DNA from: Myxocyprinus asiaticus
Lineage: Eukaryota > Chordata > Actinopteri > Cypriniformes > Catostomidae
DNA length: 64,000 nt
Direction of reading: 5' to 3'
Assembly (NCBI RefSeq): GCF_019703515.2
Contig: NC_059356.1
Location: 25,783,197-25,847,196 of the forward strand
The notes under the pieces are model-generated. The model worked only from the letters and a program-made list of their open reading frames with translations. It searched no databases and had not been told where the DNA came from. The first letter of the stretch is position 1; each line of letters opens with the position of its first letter. Positions 25,772 to 37,702 of this stretch are shown in pieces. The translations under genes were made by a program, and so were the position numbers.

Positions 25772-25830
25772 CCAATGAAAATTGGCGAGTAGTATTTGCA
25801 TGCCACTCCCCCGGACATACGGGTATAAAA
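25772..25830 (+). promoter_or_regulatory. DIRS terminal-repeat promoter, copy A: CCAAT, octamer, TATA
   Basis: CCAAT at 25772-25776 followed by the inverted ATTGG, the octamer ATTTGCAT at 25794-25801 and TATAAAA at 25824-25830. The order and spacing resemble an RNA polymerase II core promoter of the histone H2B kind. The same three motifs recur in copy B. Activity is inferred. Confidence 0.6.
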
Positions 25831-26281
25831 GGAGCTGGCGTGCAACCACTCATTCAGATTTTCTCTTCGGAGCCGAACGTTAGATGTTTACTGAGCTGAC
25901 TGTTCATTCACCTCTGCTGGATCTGATGGTGCATTTCAGCGGCTTCTCCCTCCTCTGCACTGGCAAACTGCAGAGAACGCCCCTGGGCGCTTCGGCAGAA
26001 AAAGAGAGTATATTTTTCTAAAAGAGTATATTTCTCTAAAAGAGCGGCACACACGGAACGTCTTTTTAAAGACACGTATTTTTAAAGATGCCTTTCCGTT
26101 TGGGTGTTATTCCTGGTTGTGGTCGTTACCTCTCAACTTCAGATGGTTACGATCACTGTCTTTCGTGTCTGGGCGTGACCCACACGGAGACAGCGTTCAT
26201 GGATGGATCATGTACTCACTGTGAGAACATGACCATGGCAACGTTGCGGTCGCAGCTTGCTTTCATAAGGCGATTCCCACA

Positions 26282-26722
26282 GTGGATAAGGCGCTCGTGG
26301 TGCACCTATGCCCGCAGAGCGCCGCCACCTGGCACAGACCCCCAAAGCTCCCGTCCAAGGTCTGTAGGTTCACATCGTCCCTGACGGCCAAAGCCTACAG
26401 TGCTGCTGGACAAGTCACCTCTGCCCTGCAGGTCCACCAAGCCAAGGCGCTAAAAGAACTGCACGAGGGTAGTTCCGCCCCAGATTTGATGCAGGAACTG
26501 CGCTCGGCGACCGACCTCGCTCTCCGGGCGACGAGGGTCACTGCGCGGTCTCTCGGGCAGGCGATGTCCACCTTAGTGGTCCAGGAGCGCCACCTTTGGC
26601 TCAACCTGGTCGAGATGGGTGAGGCCAACAAGGCACGGTTCCTTGCTGACCCTATCTCCCACATTGGCCTATTCGGCGATACCGTCGAGGACTTTGCCAA
26701 GCAGTTCTCGAAGGTGAAGTAG
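26282..26722 (+). pseudogene. DIRS gag-like region, copy A
   Basis: An open stretch of 146 codons reads KALKELHEGSSAPDLMQELR and VVQERHLWLNLVEMGEANKA, ending FAKQFSKVK. It corresponds to the segment at 45168-45606 in copy B. Domain function in DIRS elements is a nucleic-acid-binding capsid-like protein; the upstream start is lost by frameshifts. Confidence 0.7.
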
Positions 26723-27344
26723 CAGATGGAGGCTATCCGGCATATCCTCCCCTGGCACGGCTGCTCATCGCCAAGGGCATCCCCCTGCGGTGACTGCACC
26801 GGCTCCGCCGCAGCCCGCTCCTTCGGCCCGGCCCCAGCATGGAGCCCACCGCAGGAAGCAGACACCACCCGTCTCACGGCCGGCCGCCAAGAACCCACGG
26901 AAGGTTTCAAAGCGCCCCCGAGACGGGCGACCCAGCGATGACAAAACCCACCTTGGAGCTAGTAAAGAGACCACTCTATCCCCCCGTGGAGGGCCGGGAA
27001 GAGAATCTTTTGTTGCTTTTCATTTAATTTCGCCAAGTGCCCAAGTGGCTGCGGTACCAAACAGTTCAGCAAAAGAGCGGTTTCCTCGTTCCCTGGGTCA
27101 CATAACTGGTGTGCACGGCCGTCATCACGACCACCGTCCACCTTTTTATCCTTGCAGGATTGGCGCTCCAGCGGCGGTCTCCCCGCCCCTGTGCGCCCAG
27201 CTGTGGCACAGATCCGCCCCCGATGTGACAGTCTCCAAGGGTTGAGAGGACAGGCCTCTTCCTCCCCCGTCCCAGGCTGTTCCAGGGGTGGTCACAAGGA
27301 GCCAGGTAAGTGCTTCGATGTTCCTAGACTCAGCACGGCCACGA

Positions 27345-27545
27345 CATGGCCAAGGCGGGCTGGGGCGCCGTTTGCAACGGGCACGCAGCCGCCGGCTTGT
27401 GGACAGGCCCGTGGCTATGATGGCACATCAACTGCCTCGAGTTGCTGGCAATTCTGCTTGCCCTGCGGAGGTTCCGGCCGCTGATCCAGGGCAAGCACGT
27501 ATTAGTTCGGACAGACAACACGGCAACGGTAGCATATGTCATAAC
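27345..27545 (+). pseudogene. DIRS RNase H fragment, copy A
   Basis: In frames broken by a stop it reads GWGAVCNGHAA, WHINCLELLAILLALRRF and VLVRTDNTATVAYV. These contain the RNase H Glu (NCLEL) and second Asp (RTDN). The first Asp region (TDAS in copy B) is replaced by unrelated sequence at the deletion junction. Confidence 0.75.
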
Positions 27546-28089
27546 TCGCCCGCCATCTCCTCCTCTGGAGTCAGCAGCACTTCAAGTCGCTGCGAGCCAC
27601 TCACATCCCGGGCAACCTCAATACTGCAGCGGACGCGCTGTCATGGCACAGTGAGAGTGGAGACTCCACCCTCAGGTGGTCCAGCTGATCTGGAGTCGAT
27701 TCGGACAATCTTCCCACTGCCCGCTCTGGTACGCCCTGACCAAGGCACCTCTCGGTATAGATGCGCTGGCACACAGCTGGCCCCCTGGACTGCGCAAATA
27801 TGCATTTCCCCCAGTGAGCCTAACTGCACAGACCCTGTGCAAGGTCAGGGAGGACGAGGAGCAATTTGTCCTGGTTGCACCCTACTGGCCCACCCAGATG
27901 TGGTCCTCGTGACAGCCCCCCCCCCGGCGAACTCCCCTGAGGAAGGACCTTCTTTCTCAGGGACGGGGCACCATCTGGCATCCGCGACTAGACATCTGGA
28001 ATCTCCATGTCTGGCCCCTGGACAGGACGCGGAATACCTAAGCGGTCACCTGCGGTGGTAGACACGATCACTTAGGCTAGGGCCCCCTC

Positions 28090-28645
28090 TACGAGGCGCC
28101 TGTATGCCTTTAAGTGGCATCTGTTCACTAAGTGGTGTTCTTCCCGACGGGAAGACCCCAGAGATGTGCAGTTGGATCGGTGCTTTCCTTCCTGCAGGAG
28201 AGGTTGGAAGGGCGGCTGTCCCCTTCCACCTTGAAGGTGTACGTAGCTGCTATAGCAGCACACCACGACACAGTGGACGGTAAGTCCTTAGGGAAGCACG
28301 ACCTGATCATCAGGTTCCTGAGAGGTGCCAGGAGGCTGAACCCCTCAAGACCGCGCCTCGTTCCCTCATGGGACCTCTCTGTAGTTCTTCAGAGTCTACA
28401 GAGAGTCCCCTTTGAGCCTTTGCAGTCAGCTGAGCTTAAGGCACTCTCCTTGAAGACTGCCCTCTTGACTGCGCTCACTTCCATCAAGAGGGTAGGAGAC
28501 CTGCAAGCGTTCTCTGTCAATGAAACGTGCCTGGAGTTCGGTCTGGGCTACTCTCAAGTTATCCTGAGACCCCAACCAGGCTATGTGCCCAAGGTTCCCA
28601 CGACCCCTTTTAGGGACCAGGTGGTGAACCTGCGAGCGCTGCCCC
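28090..28645 (+). pseudogene. DIRS tyrosine recombinase, amino half, copy A
   Basis: From 28132 an open stretch reads SVLSFLQERLEGRLSPSTLK, DLIIRFLRGARRLNPSRPRL and TALTSIKRVGDLQAFSV. It covers the core-binding part and the first catalytic Arg region (KRVGDL). The half with HxxR and the nucleophilic Tyr is missing, so it cannot recombine DNA. Confidence 0.8.
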
Positions 28646-28737
28646 AGAAAAACCTCCATCAGGGAATGGAGGTTATTCAAGTAACCAGGAAGTTTTTAAC
28701 CTAAAAAAATGTCCTCGTTAACCACCCAAACCCATGC

Positions 28738-28740
28738 ACC

Positions 28741-28799
<59 letters not shown>
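28738..28799. repeat. (CA)n microsatellite
   Basis: About 28 CA units after CCCACCCAC, closing the interspersed repeat that hosts DIRS copy A. Confidence 0.95.
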
Positions 28800-30036
28800 A
28801 TAACATCTATACACAACTCTCTGAAACACCCTCAAAACACACATCTCAAACATCCTATGAAAGTCACATCTAGAGATTGAAATGAGGAGAGAAACACACA
28901 TGGAGAGAGGAGAAACTACCTAGCTATCAAATGTATGTTCTTAAAATGTTTTCAAAACTAATTTTAGTTGTAGGGAGGTTAGTTCCAGTTTTTTAAACAT
29001 TGTGGCCTAACCAGACAAATTACCAGCGACAAGCCATTTCTCTGTCCACAACGCAATGTGACACAATTACAGCTAGTCAAAACATATTTAATGCTTAATG
29101 CACAGATATAATAAATTTTATAATTAAAATTGATCATGTATTTACAGGGATGATGTTTAAAACTATGTATATTTAAAATTTAATGTATCCCTAAAATAAT
29201 TTGTGAACAGCATTTTGCTAATTCTTATACATGCAGATTTTTGGCCTCTAAAATGACAGACTACATGGAATATTTGTACTTTTAAATATTTATTTGTCAC
29301 CGCAGGACCACTTAAAATTAACTAGTGAAGGCAAAACGCTGATGTAAAATGGGTAAAAAAAAAATGTAGTCACATTAACTTAAATATACAATATACATGC
29401 ATATACATTTTAACCTAAAACCTTAAAAAAAAAAAAAAAAAAGTCTCTGGACATGTTTTGCATCAACAACCCGTTTACATGCACAGAACACAAAATGAGG
29501 CAAGTTTCTCAAATATAGAATTTAAAACAACTGAAAACTGGCAGGGAGAATAAACGACTAACAGAGTGAGGATTGCATGTAACGGAGTCTTGGAACTTTC
29601 TCATTAAAACTAACACTGCAGGTTTTGTCACTTTAACTGCTTCACTTCAGCATGTTTAAGCATTCGCGGTGGGCTTGTGCAGATGTAAAAATACACACTC
29701 TTACACACCCTAGCTGACAGTTACCAAGCTGGAGAAGAAAGGCGTTTAGCGGCGTTCGAGCAGGGATGCAAGTGTGTGAGAGTGGAAAACAGCAGTTGAG
29801 AGCTCTTAGATAAAGAGCACTACTGTGGAGGGAGAAAAGACAGGCTGAGGATTCCTGAAAGAGACGAGGGAGACAACTGTGTAGGTTAGGTGTGTATGGA
29901 CTTCACTGCTGCACTACTGAGAATTCCTGTGTGATATGCAATGCAGTATAGCTGACTATAACAAACCCGAGGGGTGTTTAACACCTTTTAATGTATGTAT
30001 GTACAGGATCTAACGTGGATCTATGTCTCATGGGTA

Positions 30037-31246
30037 TACACTGGCGGCCAAAAGTTTGGAATAATGTACAGATTTTGCTCTTATGGAAAGAAATTGGAAC
30101 TTTTATTCACCAAAGTGGCATTCAACTGATCACAATGTATAATCAGGACATTAATAAAGTGAAAAATTATTATTACAATTTGAATTTTTAACTTAAATTA
30201 CTTCAAAGGATTCTCATCAAAAAATCCTCCACGTGCAGCAATGACAGCTTTGCAGATCCTTGGCATTCTAGCTGTCAGTTTGTCCAGATACTCAGGTGAC
30301 ATTTCACCCCACGCTTCCTGTCACACTTGCCATAGATGTGGCTGTCTTGTCGGGCACTTCTCATGCACCTTACAGTCTAGCTGATCCCACAAAAGCTCAA
30401 TGGGGTTAAGATCCATAACACTCTTTTCCAATTATCTGCTGTCCAATGTCTGTTTCTTTGCCCACTCTAACCTTTTCTTTTTGTTTTTCTGTTTCAAAAG
30501 TGTCTTTTTCTTTGCAATTCTTCCCATAAGGCCTGCACCCCTGAGTCTTCTCTTTACTGTTGTACATGAAACTGGTGTTGAGTGGGTAGAATTCAATGAA
30601 GCTGTCAGCTGAGGACATGTGAGGTGTCTATTTCACTAACTAGATGATGTACTATCCTCTTGTTTAGTTGTACATCTGACCTTCCACATCTCTTTCTGTC
30701 CTTGTTAGAGCCAGTTGTCCTTTGTCTTTGAAGACTGTAGTGTACACCTTTGTAAGAAATCTTCAGTTTTTTGGCAATTTCAAGCATTGTATGGCCTTCA
30801 TTCTTCAAAACAATGATTGACTGATGAGTTTCTAGAGAAAGCTGTTTCTTTTTTGCCATTTTTGACCTAATATTGATCTTAAGACATGCCAGTCTATTGC
30901 ATACTGAGGCAACTCAAAACAAACACAATGTTAAGCTTCATTTAATGAACAAAATAGCTTTCAGTTGTGTTTGATATAATGGCAAGTGATTTTCTAGTAC
31001 CAAATTAGCAATTTAGCATGATTACACAAGGATAAGGTGTTGGAGTGATGGCAGCTGGAAATGGGGCCTGTCTAGATTTGACCAAAAATGACTTTTTTCA
31101 AATAGTGATGGTGCTGTTTTTTACATCAGTAATGTCCTGACTATACTTTGTGATCAGTTGAATGCCACTTTGGTGAATTAAAGTACCAATTTCCTTCCGA
31201 AACAGCAAAATCTGTACATTACTCCAAACTTTTGGTAGCCAGCGTA
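30037..31246 (-). mobile_element. Tc1-like element, internally deleted
   Basis: Ends TACACTGGCGGCCAAAAGTT and the inverse CTTTTGGTAGCCAGCGTA, each followed inward by GGAATAATGTACAGATTTTG or its inverse. Outer and inner repeats are present at both sides. The transposase is on the minus strand and mostly deleted. Confidence 0.87.
30605..30859 (-). pseudogene. Tc1 transposase amino-terminal remnant
   Basis: The open stretch starts MAKKKQLSLETHQSIIVLKN and contains a helix-turn-helix (MLEIAKKLKISYKGVHYSLQ). It stops after 84 codons. Downstream on the minus strand only short transposase-like scraps (around 30300-30420, including the NPIELLWDQL type region) remain. Confidence 0.82.
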
Positions 31247-31941
31247 AGTGTGTGTGTGTGTGTATGAGTGTCAGGGTCAGGGTCAAAAAGTAATCATGGT
31301 TTGGGGCAAAACATGACACAAATACCCCAGATATCTAAAATGTGGGAGGGAAAATCATAGTGAATTCCTTTTTATGCTCCTCTAATCTGATCGGACAAGC
31401 AGTGTTCCAAAAGTGCTGATATTAAGCATGCAATGTTTGACCCTGCTTAAGTTTGTCCATTTTTGCTGACTTTTGTTAGCGCAACAAATATAGACAAAAT
31501 GCATGGCCATATTGTCTCTAAAATGTAATTTACTCGACATTAGCTTTCTGTTTGTAGAACTGTTGTATAAAATATTTTGCAAAAGTGCTGTTGTAGTAGT
31601 GACTTCAGTACGTCTGTAGACACCATAGTGATGTGTAGCTGTTAGAAATACTGTATGTTTTATAGGTACCACCCATAATGGTTCAGATTGAGAATTGTAC
31701 TTCAATTAACTAATTCATATAATTAAATAATATAAACTGATCTTTTTATTGTTAGAAAAAAACAAAAACAAATGCCCTCATACGAGTAAAAATGCAAATG
31801 TAAATTGCGCCTTTATAAATATGTTCATTTCTGATACTGGTGTGTGTTTGTGTGTGTCTACTATATCTACATCTACTATAATGTTATGAAATATTTGCAA
31901 TTTATATGTAGCTTATAAAAAAGGACAACAGGCCTCCTTAC

Positions 31942-32076
31942 CATCCATTCACTCCTTGCTTCAGAAGCTCAGAGATACCAAAAGACAGAGAGCCCATAAA
32001 GTCGTTCCGGCTGGTCAAGTCCCAGTCCCAGATCTCCACAGACAGTCTGCGGTCTTTGTCTGAATCTTTCAGATTA
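31942..32076 (-). CDS. prkcb: prkcb exon 7: rest of C2, calcium loop 3
   Basis: 135-bp exon with AG acceptor at 32078-32077 and donor GTAAGG from 31941. It reads [20 protein letters not shown], then [24 protein letters not shown]. Loop 3 calcium ligands (the two Asp of WDWD and the Asp of RND) are intact, so the five-Asp calcium site shared with exon 6 is complete. It ends with two bases of a Trp codon finished by exon 8. Confidence 0.96.
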
Positions 32077-32274
32077 CTGTGAGACACAGAAAGCAGGAGG
32101 GAAAGGGACAGAGACAGAGAGACATAGAGACAAAGAATTCAAGATGAAATAGAACATTTGACTTTGCATTTCCCACACAAACAAATTACTAATCGTTTGG
32201 CCGTGCCAGTAATGTCAAGTGAGAACAATGAAAATGGTGGGTGGAGAGAAGCTTGTAACAGAGAGCTTCCTTAC
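32077..32274 (-). other. prkcb: prkcb intron 6
   Basis: A 198-bp intron with GTAAGG donor and AG acceptor. It contains no transposon and only a short purine-rich stretch, in contrast to all flanking introns. Confidence 0.93.
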
Positions 32275-32431
32275 AATGTGAAGGTCTCGTTCCACGTGGG
32301 ATTCAGGCAGCACTTGATGGTCTTGGTCTTCTGTTTGCTCTCGCTCTTGGGGTCAGGGATGAGTTTTAGTTTGACATAAGGGTCGGATAGGCCATTGGGG
32401 TCCATGGGCACCAGGTTCTTTGCCTCTTTAA
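32275..32431 (-). CDS. prkcb: prkcb exon 6: C2 domain, calcium loop 1 and lysine-rich patch
   Basis: 157-bp exon with AG acceptor at 32433-32432 and donor GTAAGG from 32274. It reads [20 protein letters not shown], then [20 protein letters not shown] and a Trp-Asn-Glu-Thr-Phe ending. The two Asp of calcium-binding loop 1 (MDPNGLSD) are present, as is the Lys-rich beta3-beta4 patch that contacts phosphoinositides and phosphatidylserine. Only a 198-bp intron separates it from the next exon, far shorter than any other intron here. Confidence 0.96.
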
Positions 32432-33122
32432 CTATAATGTAGAATATAAAAGATTTGTTAAAAATAATCTTTTTACAGAAACTTAAAGGTCTAAAAGATT
32501 ACTTTAGAGTCAGACTATGTAATTTCTGTAGATTTTGCTGAGTTAATTTTTAGGTTGAACCTTGAGATTAACATTTTGTTTTGAGTTTTGATCAAAAAAG
32601 AGCATATTTCAAAAGGGATAGATAACGGAAAAATCGTTCATTATTTACGTAAACACGCTTTGATCGTTGCGCATGCTGTTTTTTCAGTGTGAGGAGAGTT
32701 GGTGACGTGGTGTCAAGTTCTTAAACTGTTTAACAGGATCTCAAAACACCTGCTTTCCACTCTTTTCATGTTGCTGCATCTTGCTTTTTTTGTGCAAGAA
32801 CTCATTCGGTCTAAATAGCCCCTATGAGGCAAGTTTTCTGCCTAACATCAATAACATCAATAATTCTGTTCCACAAAAGGAAGTTATAAGGGTTTGGAGC
32901 AACACAAGGGTGAGTAAATGCCTATGCCTTTAAGCTCTGTTAGTTTTTATAGCAGAAATGACACAAAAACAGCATTTACTGTACACCCCTACACTGCCAA
33001 CACACTGCCTACACTGTCTGTTAGAAAATAAGATATAAAATAATTAATTTAGTGAGGGGGGGAATTACTCTTATACTCAAGACTCAAGATATGTTCACTG
33101 AAATCAAGTGGTCAAGACTTAA

Positions 33123-33725
33123 AGGGATAGTTCACCCAAAAATGAAAATCCTCTCATCATTTACTCACCCTCATGCCATCCCAGATATGTATGACTTTCT
33201 TTCTTCTGCAGAACACAAAGATTTTTAGAAGAATATCTGTAGGTCCATTCAATTCAAGTGAATGTGTGCCAAAACTTTGAAGCTCCATAATCCACATAAG
33301 AGCAATATACAAGTACTCCAGGCAACTAGTGGTTAAATCCATGTCTTCAGAAGTGATATAATAGGTGTGGGTGAGAAGCAGATCAATATTTAAGTCCTTT
33401 TTTTTACTATAAATTCTCCTCCCTGCTCAGTCTTTATAATAAAAAATGTACTTAAATATTTATCTGTTTCTCACACCTATCATATCATGTGTGAAGACAT
33501 GGATTTAACCACTGGAGTCATTTGGATTACTTTTATGCTCCCTTTATGTGGATTTTGGATCTTCAAAGTTCAGGTTACCATTCACTTGCATTGTATGGAC
33601 CTACAAAGCCTAGATATAAAAAAATGTTCATTTATGTTCTGCAGAAGAAAGAAAGTCATATATCTGGGATGGCATGAGGGTGAATAAATGAAGAGAAAAT
33701 TTTCATTTTTGGGTGAACTATCCCT
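33123..33725. mobile_element. TTAA-flanked MITE, full-length copy
   Basis: Starts AGGGATAGTTCACCCAAAAA and ends TTTTTGGGTGAACTATCCCT, an exact 20-bp inverted pair. It has TTAA at 33119-33122 and 33726-33729. The inner arms also fold (ACTCACCCTCATGCCATCCC and its inverse near 33665). This is the best-preserved copy of the family here. Confidence 0.9.
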
Positions 33726-34070
33726 TTAAGCAATTTGCAAGGACGTGCAGGATGTTTTATTGAAAAACATGAACACATGTATGAACATATTCCCCCACAA
33801 AAGCACTAAACTGCAGTCCTCTAATGTGAGCGAGTAGCTGTCAGTCATTTATACGTGTCCCATGAGCCCTCAGCCCAGTATGAGGCTCTGAATGCACACA
33901 GACTATACCAGTAATTGGGGTTGACCTCAGCACTTGACCAGTACAACAATTAATGCAGGAGGCTGCTGTGGCCTTGAGATTTGTGGCTAGTGTAATTTCC
34001 ATAATGAGTGGTGTGTGAAGGTAGGCTTAGCTGTTCATTAAGACAGCAGTGTACTGCGGTACAAAGAGAA

Positions 34071-34074
<4 letters not shown>

Positions 34075-34106
<32 letters not shown>
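34075..34106. repeat. (GA)n tract
   Basis: Sixteen or so GA units after AAAGAAAGA. Confidence 0.9.
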
Positions 34107-34107
<1 letters not shown>

Positions 34108-35076
34108 CCTCTGCCATCGTGCTCACAAGGCAGGATTTATTTCAGCAGCTAATAAATGTTACACACAACATGTTCGTTCAGAAACCCCTCCACACAGAGC
34201 AATTAAGAAAGCAGGATGACTGAGCATGCAAGTGTATTTGCATGCTGATATCACAAGCTCTTTACCTATGATGAGCTTTGAGCTGGATACGCTATGTTTT
34301 TTGAAAGGCACTATGAGATGTAGATTTGTGCAATAACGTAACTCTGCTGATTAAAACATACTGATCTCATTAACTCAGCCGTGCTTAACACAGTTGATCA
34401 TTCTCACAGTCAAACACATAAGAGGCTGAGGAAAAATAATTGAAGTGGTTTTCTGCTAATATTTGTGCTGCATTGCCCCCTCTTGGAGAAAAACAGCACT
34501 GTATCACAACTGATTTTGCTGCAGGACCCAGATTTCATGTTGGACACAAAATGGCAAAACAAAGACAGCAACACATACAGTATGTTTTGTCACACAAAAG
34601 AAAACAAAAATGTCCTTAAAAATAAAACAATAGCCCATATTAACACATGCAACCCAGTAAATTGCTATAAAATTGTTAGTTACTTTTACTGGTAAATGTA
34701 TCACATCTGCCATTCACACATGCAACGGTTTCCGTCTTTTTCTGTTTTGTGACCATTCACACATCAGCACCAAAATGCCATTCAACTCTGAGGTGTAGTT
34801 AGGTATTTTATCAGCTGACAAATTACACCACTTCTACAATATGAACAGAAACTAAAAATACTACACATCACACACTAAGGCTTAACGACTCTGTTCACAC
34901 AGAGCATCAAATGGAACTTCTCATTCAGGTCGTGTTCACACATGACCTCTAAACTGAAAATTGTCATTCTGGAAAAGACTGTATGTGTGAAAGCGATGAC
35001 ATGACAATAAATTGACAGCACAAAATACATTTTCATCAAAACAAACCATTTTTGGTGCAAATTAACCCACTAACAC

Positions 35077-35530
35077 TATTCTTTCTCTTCTTTCTTGTCT
35101 CTCTTCTTTCTATTGTTTGTTCTCATTCTTTCATTTTCAACTGTTTGTTCTTTCGTTCTTTCTGTTTCTTCATCATTTCTTTCTCTTTTTCCTCTTTATT
35201 TGTCTTTCTTTTATTAGTTATCATTCTTTCATTTTCAACTGTTTGTTCTTTCATTCTTATTTGTTTGTAATTTATTTTTCTCATTTGTTCTTTCCTGTTC
35301 ATTCTTGTTTGTTTATGTTCTTTAATTTGTTCTTGTTCTTTCGTTTGCTTTCGTACATACGTTCTTGTTTGTTTGTTCTTTCTTTCTCGCCTTCGTTCTC
35401 TATCTCTTGTTTGTTCCTTCGTTCTGGTTCGTTCTTTCGTTGACGCTCGTTATTTCATAGTCGTTCTTTCTTTTATTGTTGTTTATTTCTTTCTTCATCT
35501 TTCTCTCTCTTTAACTTTTTCCATTTTCCT
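35077..35530. repeat. Pyrimidine-rich TTCT/TTTG low-complexity tract
   Basis: TTCTTTC-type units with GTTTGTTC variants. A longer unit, TTCTTTCATTTTCAACTGTT, occurs near 35127 and again near 35225, about 98 bp apart, so part of it expanded by local duplication. The long frames rich in Phe, Leu and Ser across it are simple-sequence artefacts. Confidence 0.85.
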
Positions 35531-37285
35531 TTCTGTATCTTTAGCTGTCTTTACAGTGCAAATGTGTCACAGAAGCTGCATCTAAAGTGGCATTTAGGTG
35601 CATTTACACAGACTGTTTAATGCTGCTCAGAGCAGGCATAAACGCATTTATACAGCAATAACAACTGCATAAATAATCTTTTGAGATTAATATTTTAAAT
35701 ATAAAATTATAAAAACAGAAACATGAAAAAAATATGGAGTTATACTTTTAAATATGAAACTAAATTATGAAACGTATCATAATAACAACAAAGTTTAAGG
35801 CTGCACTGATGCTGCATTTCATTTACAGAGAATTTAAGCAGCATCGGAACTGCCTTTGATACTAGGTGCTGAGGTGTGCCAGAGCAGGCTTAATTTAATC
35901 TGGCTTTTGCATCTTTACACAGAATTTTGAGCCGACTCAGAGCAGGCTTTTCTCCCTCTTTGTCTTTATTTCTGTATCTTTCTCTTTCTTTATATTTCGT
36001 CATCTTTCTTTTCATATCTTTCTCTCTCTCTATATATATTTCTTGATCTTTCTTTCTGTATCTCTCTCTCTTTATCTTTCTTTCTTTTCTCTTCTTTTTT
36101 TATTTTTTTATTTTTTTTTTTTGTGATTAGTGGCTGAGATGTTAAAAGAAATAGGAAATGTTTAATAAATCTACTTACTAATATAGCTAGCTTATACCAA
36201 GCCAAAGATGAATTTGTAACTAAATATTGTCAAGTTTTTGACATCAACTACAAAACATCTGGTAAGAGTTTCTCCTCTCTTTTAAATGTTAATAAGCCTA
36301 TTTATTTTGTTAATCTAACTACGCACAATTAAATGCTTAGTATTATCAGAAGAAACCTTGAGAACCACTGCTAAAAAATAAACATATTGGTCATTCATGG
36401 TAGGACCCATAACAGTTCAGACCTGACCGGTTCTGTAAAGCTGATTTAAGGGCAAGATAAGTAAATATTTATTCACAAACTGACGCCACATAGCAACTAC
36501 TGACAACAAACTAAACACAGTCAGCAAGTGTGCTTCATGCCCATTTATCAACCAGCACATGTTCTGGTGGTCAAACAGAGGGTGAGGGAGAGAAAGATGA
36601 GGTGGAAAGGACCTTTCAGAGGCAGAGAGGCCGCCACGTTTCTATCCAGGTATTGGTCAATTCATTAGCTTTAAGTGACAAGCCTTTGAGCTGCACGACA
36701 GGAAGTGCCCTCATTCATCTTACTGTACGCTCAGCAGATCTGCACTGCAATTCCGTGGCATTAAATTATAAAGGACAGCATGATGGATTAAAAATGTCTT
36801 TTGCGCTCAAGGCTGCTGGCGCCTTAGTCCTTTACATGGTGTGGCTCAGCTCATTAGCCGGTAGCTGGCTAAAGGCTGTTATTAAGTTCCAAGGGATAAT
36901 GGGAGCTGAGGCTTGCGGGATGAAATGGCCCCAGATAGAGCTTGAGAGGAGGAATGCATGGCTGAGAGTAAAACAGTGGGCACATCAGAATTGCCACTAG
37001 TATATCACATACACATAGCCGCTGCTTCACAGACCCAGGTCTACTTCCCCCTCAGAGGGATTTTTGCTTTATTTTGGGGTTTCTTGGCATAAAGAGTGCG
37101 TCTCAATCAGCTCCCCAGTTCAGCAGTCAGAGCACCAGCCAGGGAGTCGGCCATTTCTATGACTGTCCCATTCTCAAAGTCGATCCAGTGCAGCTCCATA
37201 AAAATGCCCAAAATTCACTGTAAAAAACAGGGAGAGTTGCTGCTCACAATGTTCCCTTACCTAAAATTTTGTCATGTCTTCTTAA

Positions 37286-37702
37286 AGGAATCGTTAACCC
37301 AAAAATGAAAATTCTCTCATTATTTACTCACTATCATGCCATCCCAGATGTGTATGATTTTCTTTCTTCTGCAGAACACAAATGAAGATTTTTAGAAGAA
37401 TGTTTCAGCTCTGTAGGTCCATACAATGCAAGTGAATGGGTGCCAAAATTTTAAAGCTTCTGAAGTGATATGATAGGTGTGGGGAGGAAACAGATCAATA
37501 TTTAAAACCTTTTTTTTATTTTATTTTGGAGCTTCAAAGTTCTGGTCACCATTCACTTGCATTGTGAGTACCTACACAGCTGAAATATGCTTCTAAAAAT
37601 CTTAATTTGTGTTCTGCAGAAGAAAGAAAGTCATACACATCTGAGATGCCATGAGGGTGAGTAAATCATGAGAGAACATTCATTTTTGGGTGAACTATTC
37701 CT
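37286..37702. mobile_element. TTAA-flanked MITE copy
   Basis: Starts AGGAATCGTTAACCCAAAAA and ends TTTTTGGGTGAACTATTCCT with TTAA on both sides (37282-37285, 37703-37706). Shorter than the copy at 33123 because part of the middle is absent. Confidence 0.85.

Larger units (their letters stand above)
25678..28692 (+). mobile_element. DIRS-type retrotransposon, copy A (internally deleted)
   Basis: The left inverted terminal repeat starts TTCCCTATCTGTCACTCACT. The interior has a gag-like region, an RNase H fragment and half of a tyrosine recombinase, but no reverse transcriptase: sequence passes from gag-side DNA to RNase H between about 27300 and 27350. The right side stops inside the recombinase near 28645 and continues directly with a short inverted terminal piece (AATGGAGGTTATTCAAGTAA). 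Strongly similar to copy B at 44000-49325, so both derive from one family. Confidence 0.85.

Noticed and set aside
35052..35585. Long Phe/Leu/Ser-rich frames that look like membrane segments
   Set aside because: They are translations of a TTCT-rich low-complexity tract in overlapping frames.
36000..36120. Exon-like or polypyrimidine splice signal
   Set aside because: Just T/C-rich simple sequence; no following open frame matching PKC.
36530..37000. 156-codon open frame
   Set aside because: No recognisable domain, no plausible splice sites, lies in an intron; better explained as unique non-coding DNA.
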